In this document: piece by piece, positions 6,758 to 11,387 of the stretch | How the letters are laid out: each line of letters starts with the position of its first letter | How positions within the stretch are numbered: the first letter of the stretch is position 1 | Origin: Halovenus sp. | Lineage (GTDB): Archaea; Halobacteriota; Halobacteria; Halobacteriales; Haloarculaceae | DNA: 11,387 nucleotides | Assembly: GCA_028274925.1 (NCBI GenBank) | Contig: JAQCNR010000479.1 | Location: 1-11,387 of the forward strand | Direction: 5' to 3' | The notes under the pieces: generated by a model | Database searches by the model: none | Seen by the model: only the letters and a program-made list of their open reading frames with translations | What the model was told of the DNA's origin: nothing | Made by a program: the position numbers and the translations under genes

Positions 6758-7425
6758 TATGATGGCACGACACAGAGTAGTTCAGCCGGGAGATACTGGC
6801 CAATTCCGGCGAGTAGTCCCGGCGGGTCGGTATCTTCCGTACAGATGATACTCTGTTCGAGCAGGCCAACCCGTTCCACAGTGACGATATCCTGTGCGTG
6901 GCCGGCCCGATTGACTGTGGCCCGGACCTCTGCCCGGGTGGCGCTGTTGACGTTGACGCGGCCAGTGCCGCGCTGCCAGTCGTACAGTTGGTCCTGCTGG
7001 CTCTCGGCCAGTCGTGGCGGGTCGTCGTAGACGAACCGCAACGGCATATGCTGGACGAGTCCGAATCGCGTCCGAATAGATTCGGGGTCACCCGGGCCGA
7101 GTCCGAACTGGTCCCGGCCAATCCGAACAGGTCGGCCGGCGTCGAGTACGAGCGCCTCGTCGTCCCAGGAATCGAGCGTGCCGACGTAGGTTTCACCAGT
7201 CTCGAATTGGTCTGGAACGACGCCCCACTGCTCGCCGAGGAGATTCTCTGCGGCCGTCGCGTCGGGCCCCTGCAGCGAACAGTCGATGAAGTCGTCGTCA
7301 CGAATGTCGATATCGACGCTGACATCCAGTTCTCCGACAGCGTTGTTGACTAACGAGCGAAACGACTGGAGCGAGCGCTCGCGGGCGTCACCCTCGACGT
7401 AGCACTTCGTCGCGAGGACGACCAT
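6757..7425 (-). CDS. DUF2110 family protein, function unknown
   Basis: A 222-residue soluble acidic protein with no signal peptide or membrane span. The middle part (GETYVGTLDSWDDEALVLDAG…VRIG, about 77-105) looks like a small beta-barrel, and the C-terminal third carries the recognisable RVNVNSATRAEVRATVNRAGHAQDIVTVERVGLLEQSIICTE block. I assign it to the archaeal DUF2110 family by overall resemblance and by its position directly after tfe, which is a recurrent archaeal arrangement. Its ATG overlaps the tfe TGA by one base (TGATG), and its TAA overlaps the next ATG by one base, so the three genes are very probably one translationally coupled operon. A role near transcription or RNA handling is suggested only by context. 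A GAGG lies 4 nt before the ATG. Confidence 0.83.
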   Translation of the reverse strand: MVVLATKCYVEGDARERSLQSFRSLVNNAVGELDVSVDIDIRDDDFIDCSLQGPDATAAENLLGEQWGVVPDQFETGETYVGTLDSWDDEALVLDAGRPVRIGRDQFGLGPGDPESIRTRFGLVQHMPLRFVYDDPPRLAESQQDQLYDWQRGTGRVNVNSATRAEVRATVNRAGHAQDIVTVERVGLLEQSIICTEDTDPPGLLAGIGQYLPAELLCVVPS

Positions 7426-7958
7426 CAGGCCTCGAGTTCGGCGTTCTCGACGCCGAGTTCGTCACGTAGTTGTTCGATTCGCTCTTCCATCGCCTCGATG
7501 AGACGTGTGTTTTCCATCGGCTGGAGTTCCGCGCCCGTCTCGGGACACTGGAAGCCAAACTCCATCGCCTCGCCGAACTCGAAGCGGATGCCCGCTTCCT
7601 CGGAGAGATAGAATTCGTTGTCCATCTCGTACTGGTGTCGGTCTTCCAGCGCGGCCAGCAGCCGGTGCATCTCCGTTTCGAGTTGTTCTGGAATCTCTTC
7701 GTACTCGAACGTCCAGAGATAGGTGAGCCACCCGGAGTCCTCGTCGCGGAGTCGTCGGTAGCTCGCCAGATCGTTCTCGTAGAGAATAAAGAGCGCCCGA
7801 CGGACATCGTTCAGTTCAAGCCCGAGTTCCTCGGCCAACTCTTCGTCAGTGACCTCACCATCTGGCGGTGCCGCCGCGACTGGCATCCCCTTCGGCCCGA
7901 CGAGTTCGTGGAGGTACTTCTGGATGACCGGATCTTCGAGCAGTTCCTCAAAAGCCAT
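7425..7958 (-). CDS. tfe: Transcription factor E alpha subunit (TFE), with degenerate zinc ribbon
   Basis: A 177-residue general transcription factor that helps RNA polymerase open the promoter and stabilises the pre-initiation complex. The N-terminal extended winged helix (about 1-90) is intact, with the haloarchaeal signature MAFEELLEDPVIQKYLHELVG and the helix-turn-helix VTDEELAEELGLELNDVRRALFILYENDLA. The C-terminal ribbon region (about 115-150) keeps the fold-defining FEFGEAMEFGF. However, the usual CxxC pairs are replaced: the first pair is Ser119/Ala122 in YLSEEAGIRF, and the second is Cys138/Thr141 in QCPETG. Only one of four expected zinc ligands remains, so classical zinc binding is very unlikely. 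A C-terminal helix (about 150-172) follows. The start at 7958 fits the family, and a TATA box lies about 29 nt upstream. It leads the operon with DUF2110 and DUF5803. Confidence 0.95.
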   Translation of the reverse strand: MAFEELLEDPVIQKYLHELVGPKGMPVAAAPPDGEVTDEELAEELGLELNDVRRALFILYENDLASYRRLRDEDSGWLTYLWTFEYEEIPEQLETEMHRLLAALEDRHQYEMDNEFYLSEEAGIRFEFGEAMEFGFQCPETGAELQPMENTRLIEAMEERIEQLRDELGVENAELEA

Positions 7959-7984
7959 TAGACAAACATCGGAGTGTCATCCGG

Positions 7985-7990
7985 TTAAAA
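7985..7990 (-). promoter_or_regulatory. TATA box of the tfe operon
   Basis: The minus strand reads GCTTTTAACC, with TTTTAA centred about 29 nt before the tfe ATG. This predicts a leader of only a few nucleotides. The 60-nt gap after the upstream membrane-protein gene holds this element, so tfe probably has its own promoter. Confidence 0.6.
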
Positions 7991-8018
7991 GCATCGGACC
8001 CCACCAGTAATACCGGAC

Positions 8019-8531
8019 TCAGCCGAACCGCTCAGACAGGATCGTCCCGAATCCAAGCGCACCGAGAATAATCGAGATGAGTGCACCGACGCCGCTCAAC
8101 GCGAGGGCTGCGTTAATCCCGGCAGCAATCAACAGGGGGACCAGCCACCCGTCCTCGTGGCCGACCAACCGGTCTGCTATCGCAAGCAAGACCAGCGACA
8201 CACCGGCCGCCCAGACCAGCCACGCAGCGACGATCAACGGAATGACGAACAGAATCCCGATAATCGAGATGACGAGGAAGAAAATCAAGACACCGAGCAA
8301 CAGCAACACTGCAATCCCGTAGAGGAAGCGACCGACTGGCTCCTCGAAGATGTCTGCTATCATGCGTTCAGTGTACTCCGGGAAGAGTGCGACCAGAAGC
8401 ACCCCGACCACGAGCGTCGTAAAGAATGCGCTCACCGCGCCCCCGAACAGTGTCTGCCCTGCCCCAATCTGTACATCGACACCAGTTTCTGGCGGTACGA
8501 CTGGCTCACTAAACAACAAGAAACTGAACAT
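8019..8531 (-). CDS. Polytopic membrane protein, haloarchaeal, function unknown
   Basis: A 170-residue very hydrophobic protein with about four to five membrane segments: roughly 30-50, 69-92, 94-118, and one or two between 128 and 165. Between the first two is a conserved-looking amphipathic stretch (ALFPEYTERMIADIFEEPVGRFLYG). That layout, FPEYTERM followed by EPVGRFLYGI and a V/L/I-rich hairpin, resembles the membrane module attached to polymer-forming (bactofilin-like) proteins of haloarchaea. Here the polymerising domain itself is absent and the protein has only a short 25-residue head (MFSFLLFSEPVVPPETGVDVQIGAG). The bactofilin link is a resemblance from memory only. The ATG at 8531 is supported by a strong TATATA box 26 nt upstream. 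It is followed by tfe on the same strand after 60 nt, but separate promoters are visible. No enzymatic motif is seen. Confidence 0.82.
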   Translation of the reverse strand: MFSFLLFSEPVVPPETGVDVQIGAGQTLFGGAVSAFFTTLVVGVLLVALFPEYTERMIADIFEEPVGRFLYGIAVLLLLGVLIFFLVISIIGILFVIPLIVAAWLVWAAGVSLVLLAIADRLVGHEDGWLVPLLIAAGINAALALSGVGALISIILGALGFGTILSERFG

Positions 8532-8552
8532 ACGATAGTTTCACTCGGCCCG

Positions 8553-8559
8553 TATATAT
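8553..8559 (-). promoter_or_regulatory. Strong TATA box of the polytopic membrane protein gene
   Basis: The minus strand reads GATATATAC, centred about 25 nt before the ATG at 8531. It is the best TATA match in the window and predicts a leaderless transcript. Confidence 0.65.
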
Positions 8560-8621
8560 CGGTATAGCATTCGTGGACCCAACGCAAAAGTTCGGCACGG
8601 CAGGCCGATTCCCCATTCAGC

Positions 8622-8641
8622 AAAAACAGTAGCGCGAGCTA
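8622..8641 (-). terminator. Likely 3' end signal of the acyl-CoA dehydrogenase transcript
   Basis: On the minus strand the TAG stop starts a short inverted repeat TAGC-TCGC-GCTA, followed 3 nt later by a T5 tract (8622-8626). T-tracts are the main archaeal termination signal; the 4-bp stem is too short to count for much. Confidence 0.4.
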
Positions 8642-9886
8642 TTCGTCGGTCTTGTCCAGTTCTGGGTCGAACTGAATGATGTTTTCGAGGTCCTCGTCGT
8701 TGACATCCTCGAAGGCGTCCCGTGCGATGGTCCGGCGGTGGACCTCGTCGGTGCCGTCGACGATACGGAACGGTCGAATCGCCTCGTAGAAGTACGCAAT
8801 TGGCAGGTCTTTGCCAATCCCGTTGCCACCGCAGCACTGCAGTGCCAGGTCGACAGCTTCGGTCGTTACGTTGGCGGTGAAGTTCTTGGCCATCGAGACT
8901 TCGACGCGGGCCTCGCTACGGTCGAGTTCGCGGGCCGCGTGGCGCACCATCGTCCGCGCGGCGTGCAGGTCCGTCTCGGCGTCGGCGATACGGTGTCGAA
9001 GCGCCTGTTTCTCGGAGATACTGCCGCCGAATCCCTCGCGGTGCTGGATGTACGCTTTCGCGATGTTGAGCGAGCGCATCGCCATCCCGGTGTAGCGCAT
9101 ACAGTGGGTCAGTCGACCGCCACCGAGTCGCATCTGCGCGATTCCGAAGCCGGCACCCTCCGCGCCAACAGTGTTTTCGACTGGAACGCGGACGTTGTGG
9201 AACTTGAACTCGGCGTGGCCGCGCTGGATGTCCATCAGGTCATCGAAGTGCCCAAGGTGTGGAATATCTCGGACGGCTTCGACGCCGTCGGCGTCAGTCG
9301 GGACGAGAATAATCGACGTTCCCTCGTATGGGTGTTCGTCGAGGTCAGTTCGTGCCATCACCAGCAGGAAGTCGGCGTCGTAGCCGTCGGAGGTCCACCA
9401 CTTGTGGCCGTTGATGACCCACTCGTCGCCGTCTTTCTTGGCGGTGGTTTTCAGCATCTTCGGGTCCGAGCCGGCACCCTGCTGTGGTTCGGTCATCGCA
9501 AAGCCTGAGGAGATGTCTCCCTGAACGAGCGGTCGAAGCCACTCCTCTTTCTGCTCCTCAGAGCCGACAGCCTCGAGGGTGTGCATGTTGCCCTCCTGTG
9601 GCGCGTGGGCGCGAATCGACATCGCGCCGAGCATCGTCCGCCCGACCTGCTCGAAGGAGGGCAGCATGTCGCTGAATCCGAGGCCCTGTCCGCCGTACTC
9701 TTCGGGGACCTGTGGCGCAAACAGGTCTCGGTCCTTGGCTTGCTCCCAGAAATCCTGCATCTCGTCGATTGTCACTGGGTCGCGGTTCTGCAGCGCCTGG
9801 CGCTCGCGCGGGATAACCTCCTCGTCCATGAAGGCCTCAACCCGGCTCGCAACCTCTTTCGCTTTTTCAGAGTCGTGATACTCCAT
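8639..9886 (-). CDS. Acyl-CoA dehydrogenase, ACAD10/11-like
   Basis: A 415-residue FAD enzyme that introduces the alpha-beta double bond in acyl-CoA, passing electrons to ETF. The three ACAD parts are present: an N-terminal helical domain (1-125), the beta domain with the flavin signature FAMTEPQQGAGSDP (129-142) and WVINGHKWWTSDG (156-168), and a C-terminal helical domain with LQCCGGNGIGKDLPIAYFYEAIRPFRIVDGTDEVHRRTIARD (349-390). In medium-chain ACADs the catalytic base is Glu in a YEGT motif; here the position reads VDGT with Asp377, followed by DEVHRRTIA, as in the ACAD10/11-like branch. Activity is expected, but substrate length cannot be read. The ATG at 9886 gives the normal family N-terminus and has GTTTAAG about 27 nt upstream. 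It lies downstream of vapBC and the MaoC pair on the same strand but has its own promoter. Confidence 0.94.
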   Translation of the reverse strand: MEYHDSEKAKEVASRVEAFMDEEVIPRERQALQNRDPVTIDEMQDFWEQAKDRDLFAPQVPEEYGGQGLGFSDMLPSFEQVGRTMLGAMSIRAHAPQEGNMHTLEAVGSEEQKEEWLRPLVQGDISSGFAMTEPQQGAGSDPKMLKTTAKKDGDEWVINGHKWWTSDGYDADFLLVMARTDLDEHPYEGTSIILVPTDADGVEAVRDIPHLGHFDDLMDIQRGHAEFKFHNVRVPVENTVGAEGAGFGIAQMRLGGGRLTHCMRYTGMAMRSLNIAKAYIQHREGFGGSISEKQALRHRIADAETDLHAARTMVRHAARELDRSEARVEVSMAKNFTANVTTEAVDLALQCCGGNGIGKDLPIAYFYEAIRPFRIVDGTDEVHRRTIARDAFEDVNDEDLENIIQFDPELDKTDE

Positions 9887-9909
9887 ACCAGATACGGTTG
9901 GTACAACAA

Positions 9910-9916
9910 CTTAAAC
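9910..9916 (-). promoter_or_regulatory. TATA box of the acyl-CoA dehydrogenase gene
   Basis: GTTTAAG on the minus strand, centred about 27 nt before the ATG at 9886, consistent with a leaderless or near-leaderless transcript. It overlaps an inverted repeat (9913-9927). Confidence 0.55.
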
Positions 9917-9927
9917 CTAGGAGGTTT
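9913..9927. repeat. 15-bp inverted repeat on the acyl-CoA dehydrogenase core promoter
   Basis: AAACCT-AGG-AGGTTT has perfect 6-bp arms with a 3-nt centre. It covers half of the TATA box and the adjoining BRE position, where a bound regulator would block TBP/TFB or contact them. A fatty-acid-responsive regulator is conceivable but nothing in the window identifies one. Confidence 0.5.
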
Positions 9928-9988
9928 CTCTCGGCGCGGCTGTTCACGAAAGCATCCGGTGGGCTTTCCAGCAGTAGCAGTCTGGCAC

Positions 9989-10390
9989 TCAGTACGATTC
10001 GACTGCAACACCTTCGAACTGCTCGAAATCCGCCACGTTCTTCGTGACGACCGTCGCGTTCTCTGTCTTGGCGACTGCAGCGATGAGAACATCGGCAGCC
10101 AGCGCGTTGATTTTGTCTTGATTGACGCCGGCAGTCTCGTGAAGTGTCGCTTCCAGTTCGCTGGCGACGAAGGCGTGCTCGCGTTCGAACGAACAGACAG
10201 TCACCCAGTCGAACGTCGCAGCAATCTCCTGTCGGTCGAGTTCTCCTCGCAGAGCCTGTCCAACTGCAATCTCTTTGAGATTCAGTGTGGTCGTGCAAAA
10301 CTGGCGCTCTTCGTTTGCTTCGAGATACTCTCGGACGGGCTGTTTTCCAGCCCAGTAGTGGATGAGGAAGGTCGTATCAAGCAGTTTCAT
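9989..10390 (-). CDS. vapC: VapC-type PIN-domain toxin
   Basis: A 133-residue single-domain PIN ribonuclease, the toxin half of a type II toxin-antitoxin pair; VapC toxins cut tRNA or rRNA. All four acidic active-site positions are visible: Asp5 in LLDTTFLI, Glu40 in TTTLNLKEIAVG, Asp100 in LAADVLIAA, and Asp121 in VTKNVADF. It therefore looks catalytically intact. I chose the ATG at 10390 because a perfect GGAGG lies 9 nt upstream inside vapB and because the PIN fold starts with KLLDTT; the frame is open further upstream but only as vapB shadow. Its start overlaps the end of vapB by 14 nt, the usual antitoxin-first coupled arrangement. It lies between the MaoC-type and acyl-CoA dehydrogenase genes on the same strand, and 102 nt separate its stop from the dehydrogenase start. 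Confidence 0.92.
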   Translation of the reverse strand: MKLLDTTFLIHYWAGKQPVREYLEANEERQFCTTTLNLKEIAVGQALRGELDRQEIAATFDWVTVCSFEREHAFVASELEATLHETAGVNQDKINALAADVLIAAVAKTENATVVTKNVADFEQFEGVAVESY

Positions 10391-10661
10391 CGCTTTCGTC
10401 CTCCGAGGCTGCCGACAGCTCTTCGATTGCCTCCTGCTGTCTCTGTGCCAACCCCTCGCTATTACGCGTCCGGGCCTCACGAGCGTGCGCTTCGAGTTCT
10501 TCCGCAGCCTCGTCCGGCAGCGTCCCGAACCCATCCCGCCAATCGGCGGTCAACTCCTCTAGCAACCGCTCAACGAGGTCTGTAAAGCTCTCGTCCTCTC
10601 GCTTGCGAGCCTTCAGCTTCTCGTAGGCGTCCTCCCGGAGGCCGATTGTCTTCGTCCCCAT
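10377..10661 (-). CDS. vapB: VapB-type antitoxin
   Basis: A 94-residue acidic protein that should neutralise VapC and repress its own promoter. The N-terminal 35 residues (TKTIGLREDAYEKLKARKREDESFTDLVERLLEE) look like the ribbon-helix-helix of archaeal VapB antitoxins (PF02697/DUF217-like). The rest is a charged, probably unstructured-until-bound helix (about 45-94) that would wrap around the toxin. It precedes vapC with a 14-nt overlap. The ATG at 10661 lies 9 nt downstream of a perfect 12-bp palindrome and about 29 nt downstream of an AT-rich TATA candidate, which supports autoregulation. Confidence 0.9.
   Translation of the reverse strand: MGTKTIGLREDAYEKLKARKREDESFTDLVERLLEELTADWRDGFGTLPDEAAEELEAHAREARTRNSEGLAQRQQEAIEELSAASEDESDETA
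10400..10404 (-). promoter_or_regulatory. Shine-Dalgarno GGAGG of vapC, inside vapB
   Basis: GGAGG on the minus strand, 9 nt before the vapC ATG at 10390 and inside the vapB coding sequence. It is the strongest SD in the window; most other genes here look leaderless. It fixes the toxin start and allows toxin translation from the shared mRNA. Confidence 0.65.
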
Positions 10662-10670
10662 ACGTTATGT

Positions 10671-10682
10671 TTGTGTACACAA
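10671..10682. promoter_or_regulatory. Perfect 12-bp palindrome, probable vapBC operator
   Basis: TTGTGTACACAA equals its own reverse complement. It lies between the TATA candidate and the vapB ATG, about 10-21 nt before the ATG, so it would cover the predicted transcription start zone. RHH antitoxins bind short palindromes at exactly this place. The palindrome is certain; operator function is inferred. Confidence 0.65.
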
Positions 10683-10685
10683 GCA

Positions 10686-10694
10686 CAAAAAATT
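10686..10694 (-). promoter_or_regulatory. TATA candidate of vapBC / T6 tract after the MaoC gene
   Basis: The minus strand reads AATTTTTTG, centred about 29 nt before the vapB ATG. The same T6 tract (10687-10692) lies 14 nt after the MaoC-type stop, so it may serve both as terminator for the dehydratase transcript and as promoter core for vapBC. Confidence 0.5.
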
Positions 10695-10705
10695 GCGGTC
10701 GGTAC

Positions 10706-11134
10706 TCACTCCGCCGGAATCGTCGCCGTCGCCTCACCGCTCAACACTTCCTCGCCGTCCTGATTCGTCACCGAAAGCTCCGTCTCGACGGTTGCCTCCT
10801 CGCCATCAACCTCGATATCGACAATCTCAGCTACCGCGGTTACGGTATCGTCGGGCCAGACCTGTGACTCGAAACGCACACTGTAGGCGCCGATGTTTGC
10901 GATGCCGAACCAGTCCGTCACTGCCTGCACGGCGAAGCCAGCGGTGAGCATCCCCTGTGCGAACACGTCGTCGTAGCCAGCCATCTGTGAGAGGCGCTGG
11001 TCGTAGTGAATCGGGTTGAAGTCACCGCTCGCACCGGCGTACTTGACAAAATCACGACGCTCGATGTTCTCTATCTGTGGCTCCGGGCCGGTGTCACCAA
11101 CTTCGATGTCGGCCGCCACAGGTGTCTCACTCAT
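10706..11134 (-). CDS. MaoC-type hot-dog dehydratase, catalytic subunit ((R)-enoyl-CoA hydratase-like)
   Basis: A 142-residue single hot-dog protein that adds water to, or removes it from, a trans-2-enoyl/(R)-3-hydroxyacyl thioester. The catalytic Asp-x4-His pair is present as D38 and H43 in GASGDFNPIHYD, followed by the conserved GYDDVFAQGMLTAGF. I chose the ATG at 11134 (MSETP…): AGGTGAT (11139-11145) fits the 16S rRNA tail and gives suitable spacing, whereas the ATG at 11140 lies inside that site and the open frame back to 11203 is shadow of the next gene. It overlaps the preceding gene by 8 nt. With that gene it forms the split two-subunit arrangement known from mycobacterial HadAB or ChsH1/ChsH2 type hydratases, in which one subunit carries the catalytic pair and the other shapes the acyl pocket. 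The physiological substrate is not deducible. Confidence 0.92.
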   Translation of the reverse strand: MSETPVAADIEVGDTGPEPQIENIERRDFVKYAGASGDFNPIHYDQRLSQMAGYDDVFAQGMLTAGFAVQAVTDWFGIANIGAYSVRFESQVWPDDTVTAVAEIVDIEVDGEEATVETELSVTNQDGEEVLSGEATATIPAE

Positions 11135-11387
11135 CGTCATCACCTGCCTGAATCGCGCCGGCAGTCTCGATTGCCGTCGACCGCGCCGTGAGGACGAGGT
11201 CACCGTCTTCGTCGGTGTACTCCGTCTCCAGCACTGCGAAGGTCATCGTCCCGCCGCGGTTGCCGTCGCGTTCGTAGAGTTCGGTGAGTGTGGTCTCGCC
11301 GGTGAGTACGTCGCCGACGAGGAGTGGGCGCTCGTACTCGTAGGCTTGCTCGCCGTGGATGGTGTACTCCTCTTGAAACCCGAGGTC
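11127..11387 (-). CDS. MaoC N-terminal (FAS1-like) hot-dog dehydratase subunit, 5'-partial
   Basis: The minus strand is open from the window edge to the TGA at 11127-11129, giving 86 C-terminal residues: DLGFQEEYTIHGEQAYEYER…GDVLTGETTLTELYERDGNRGG…FAVLETEYTDEDGDLVLTARSTAIETAG. The ExxxERPLLVGDVLTGET and ETEYTDEDGDLVLTARST blocks are characteristic of the MaoC-dehydratase N-terminal/FAS1-like dehydratase family, usually about 140-180 residues, so roughly half is missing. It overlaps the start of the catalytic MaoC gene by 8 nt, which supports co-translation into a heteromeric hydratase. The promoter lies outside the window. Confidence 0.85.
   Translation of the reverse strand, partial: DLGFQEEYTIHGEQAYEYERPLLVGDVLTGETTLTELYERDGNRGGTMTFAVLETEYTDEDGDLVLTARSTAIETAGAIQAGDDDE
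11139..11145 (-). promoter_or_regulatory. Shine-Dalgarno AGGTGAT deciding the MaoC-type start
   Basis: The minus strand reads CAGGTGATGACGATGAGTG. AGGTGAT matches the archaeal anti-SD tail over 7 nt, with 4 nt between it and the ATG at 11134. It excludes the overlapping ATG at 11140 as the main start. Confidence 0.55.

Noticed and set aside
8738..9508. A 256-codon plus-strand frame inside the acyl-CoA dehydrogenase
   Set aside because: Antisense shadow of a confidently identified gene; no independent signals.
9581..10585. A 334-codon plus-strand open frame crossing the dehydrogenase start, vapC and most of vapB
   Set aside because: It is antisense to three well-supported genes, has low-complexity Arg/Ser/Leu-rich composition, no family signature and no promoter; long antisense frames are common in GC-rich haloarchaeal DNA.
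1..11387. CRISPR array, tRNA/rRNA, insertion sequence, integrase, phage or defence cluster
   Set aside because: No spaced direct repeats, no cloverleaf-like or rRNA-like stretch, and no transposase or integrase motifs seen; every gap between genes is shorter than about 110 nt. Apart from vapBC there is no defence-like gene.

Overview
The window is chromosomal DNA from a haloarchaeon (class Halobacteria). The evidence is protein composition (Asp/Glu-rich, few Lys), a TFE-alpha transcription factor gene, AT-rich TATA-like boxes placed about 25-30 nt before start codons (the pattern of leaderless haloarchaeal transcripts), and the presence of haloarchaeal families such as AbrB-PhoU, DUF2110 and DUF5803. 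The genus cannot be fixed from the sequence alone.

Layout. Plus strand, 1-2858: the 3' part of an acyl-CoA synthetase gene, then a glutamate dehydrogenase gene with its own leaderless-type promoter. Minus strand, 2865-5045: an AbrB-PhoU regulator, convergent with gdh by only 6 nt, and behind it an ATP-NAD/AcoX-type kinase. A 40-residue single-span membrane protein (5118-5240, plus strand) is divergent from the kinase. Minus strand, 5242-7958: an operon-like run tfe - DUF2110 - DUF5803 lipoprotein - CinA-type MoCF protein, whose first two junctions are 1-nt stop/start overlaps. Minus strand, 8019-8531: a polytopic membrane protein with a clear TATA box. Minus strand, 8639-11387: an ACAD10/11-type acyl-CoA dehydrogenase, a VapBC toxin-antitoxin pair, and two overlapping hot-dog (MaoC-type) dehydratase genes, the last running off the window.

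How the genes work together. The synthetase, the acyl-CoA dehydrogenase and the paired MaoC subunits make up an acyl-CoA activation, dehydrogenation and hydration toolkit, but they lie at opposite ends of the window and are not one operon. The tfe run couples a general transcription factor to an uncharacterised protein and an envelope lipoprotein. The VapBC pair sits between two lipid-metabolism genes and has its own promoter with a perfect palindrome.

No RNA gene, CRISPR array, insertion sequence or prophage was seen, and no gene-free stretch exceeds 110 nt. This is mostly ordinary core chromosome. The most notable points are a TFE that has lost three of four zinc-ribbon cysteines, the 40-residue membrane ORF with its own promoter-like element, and several short inverted repeats placed at promoters.
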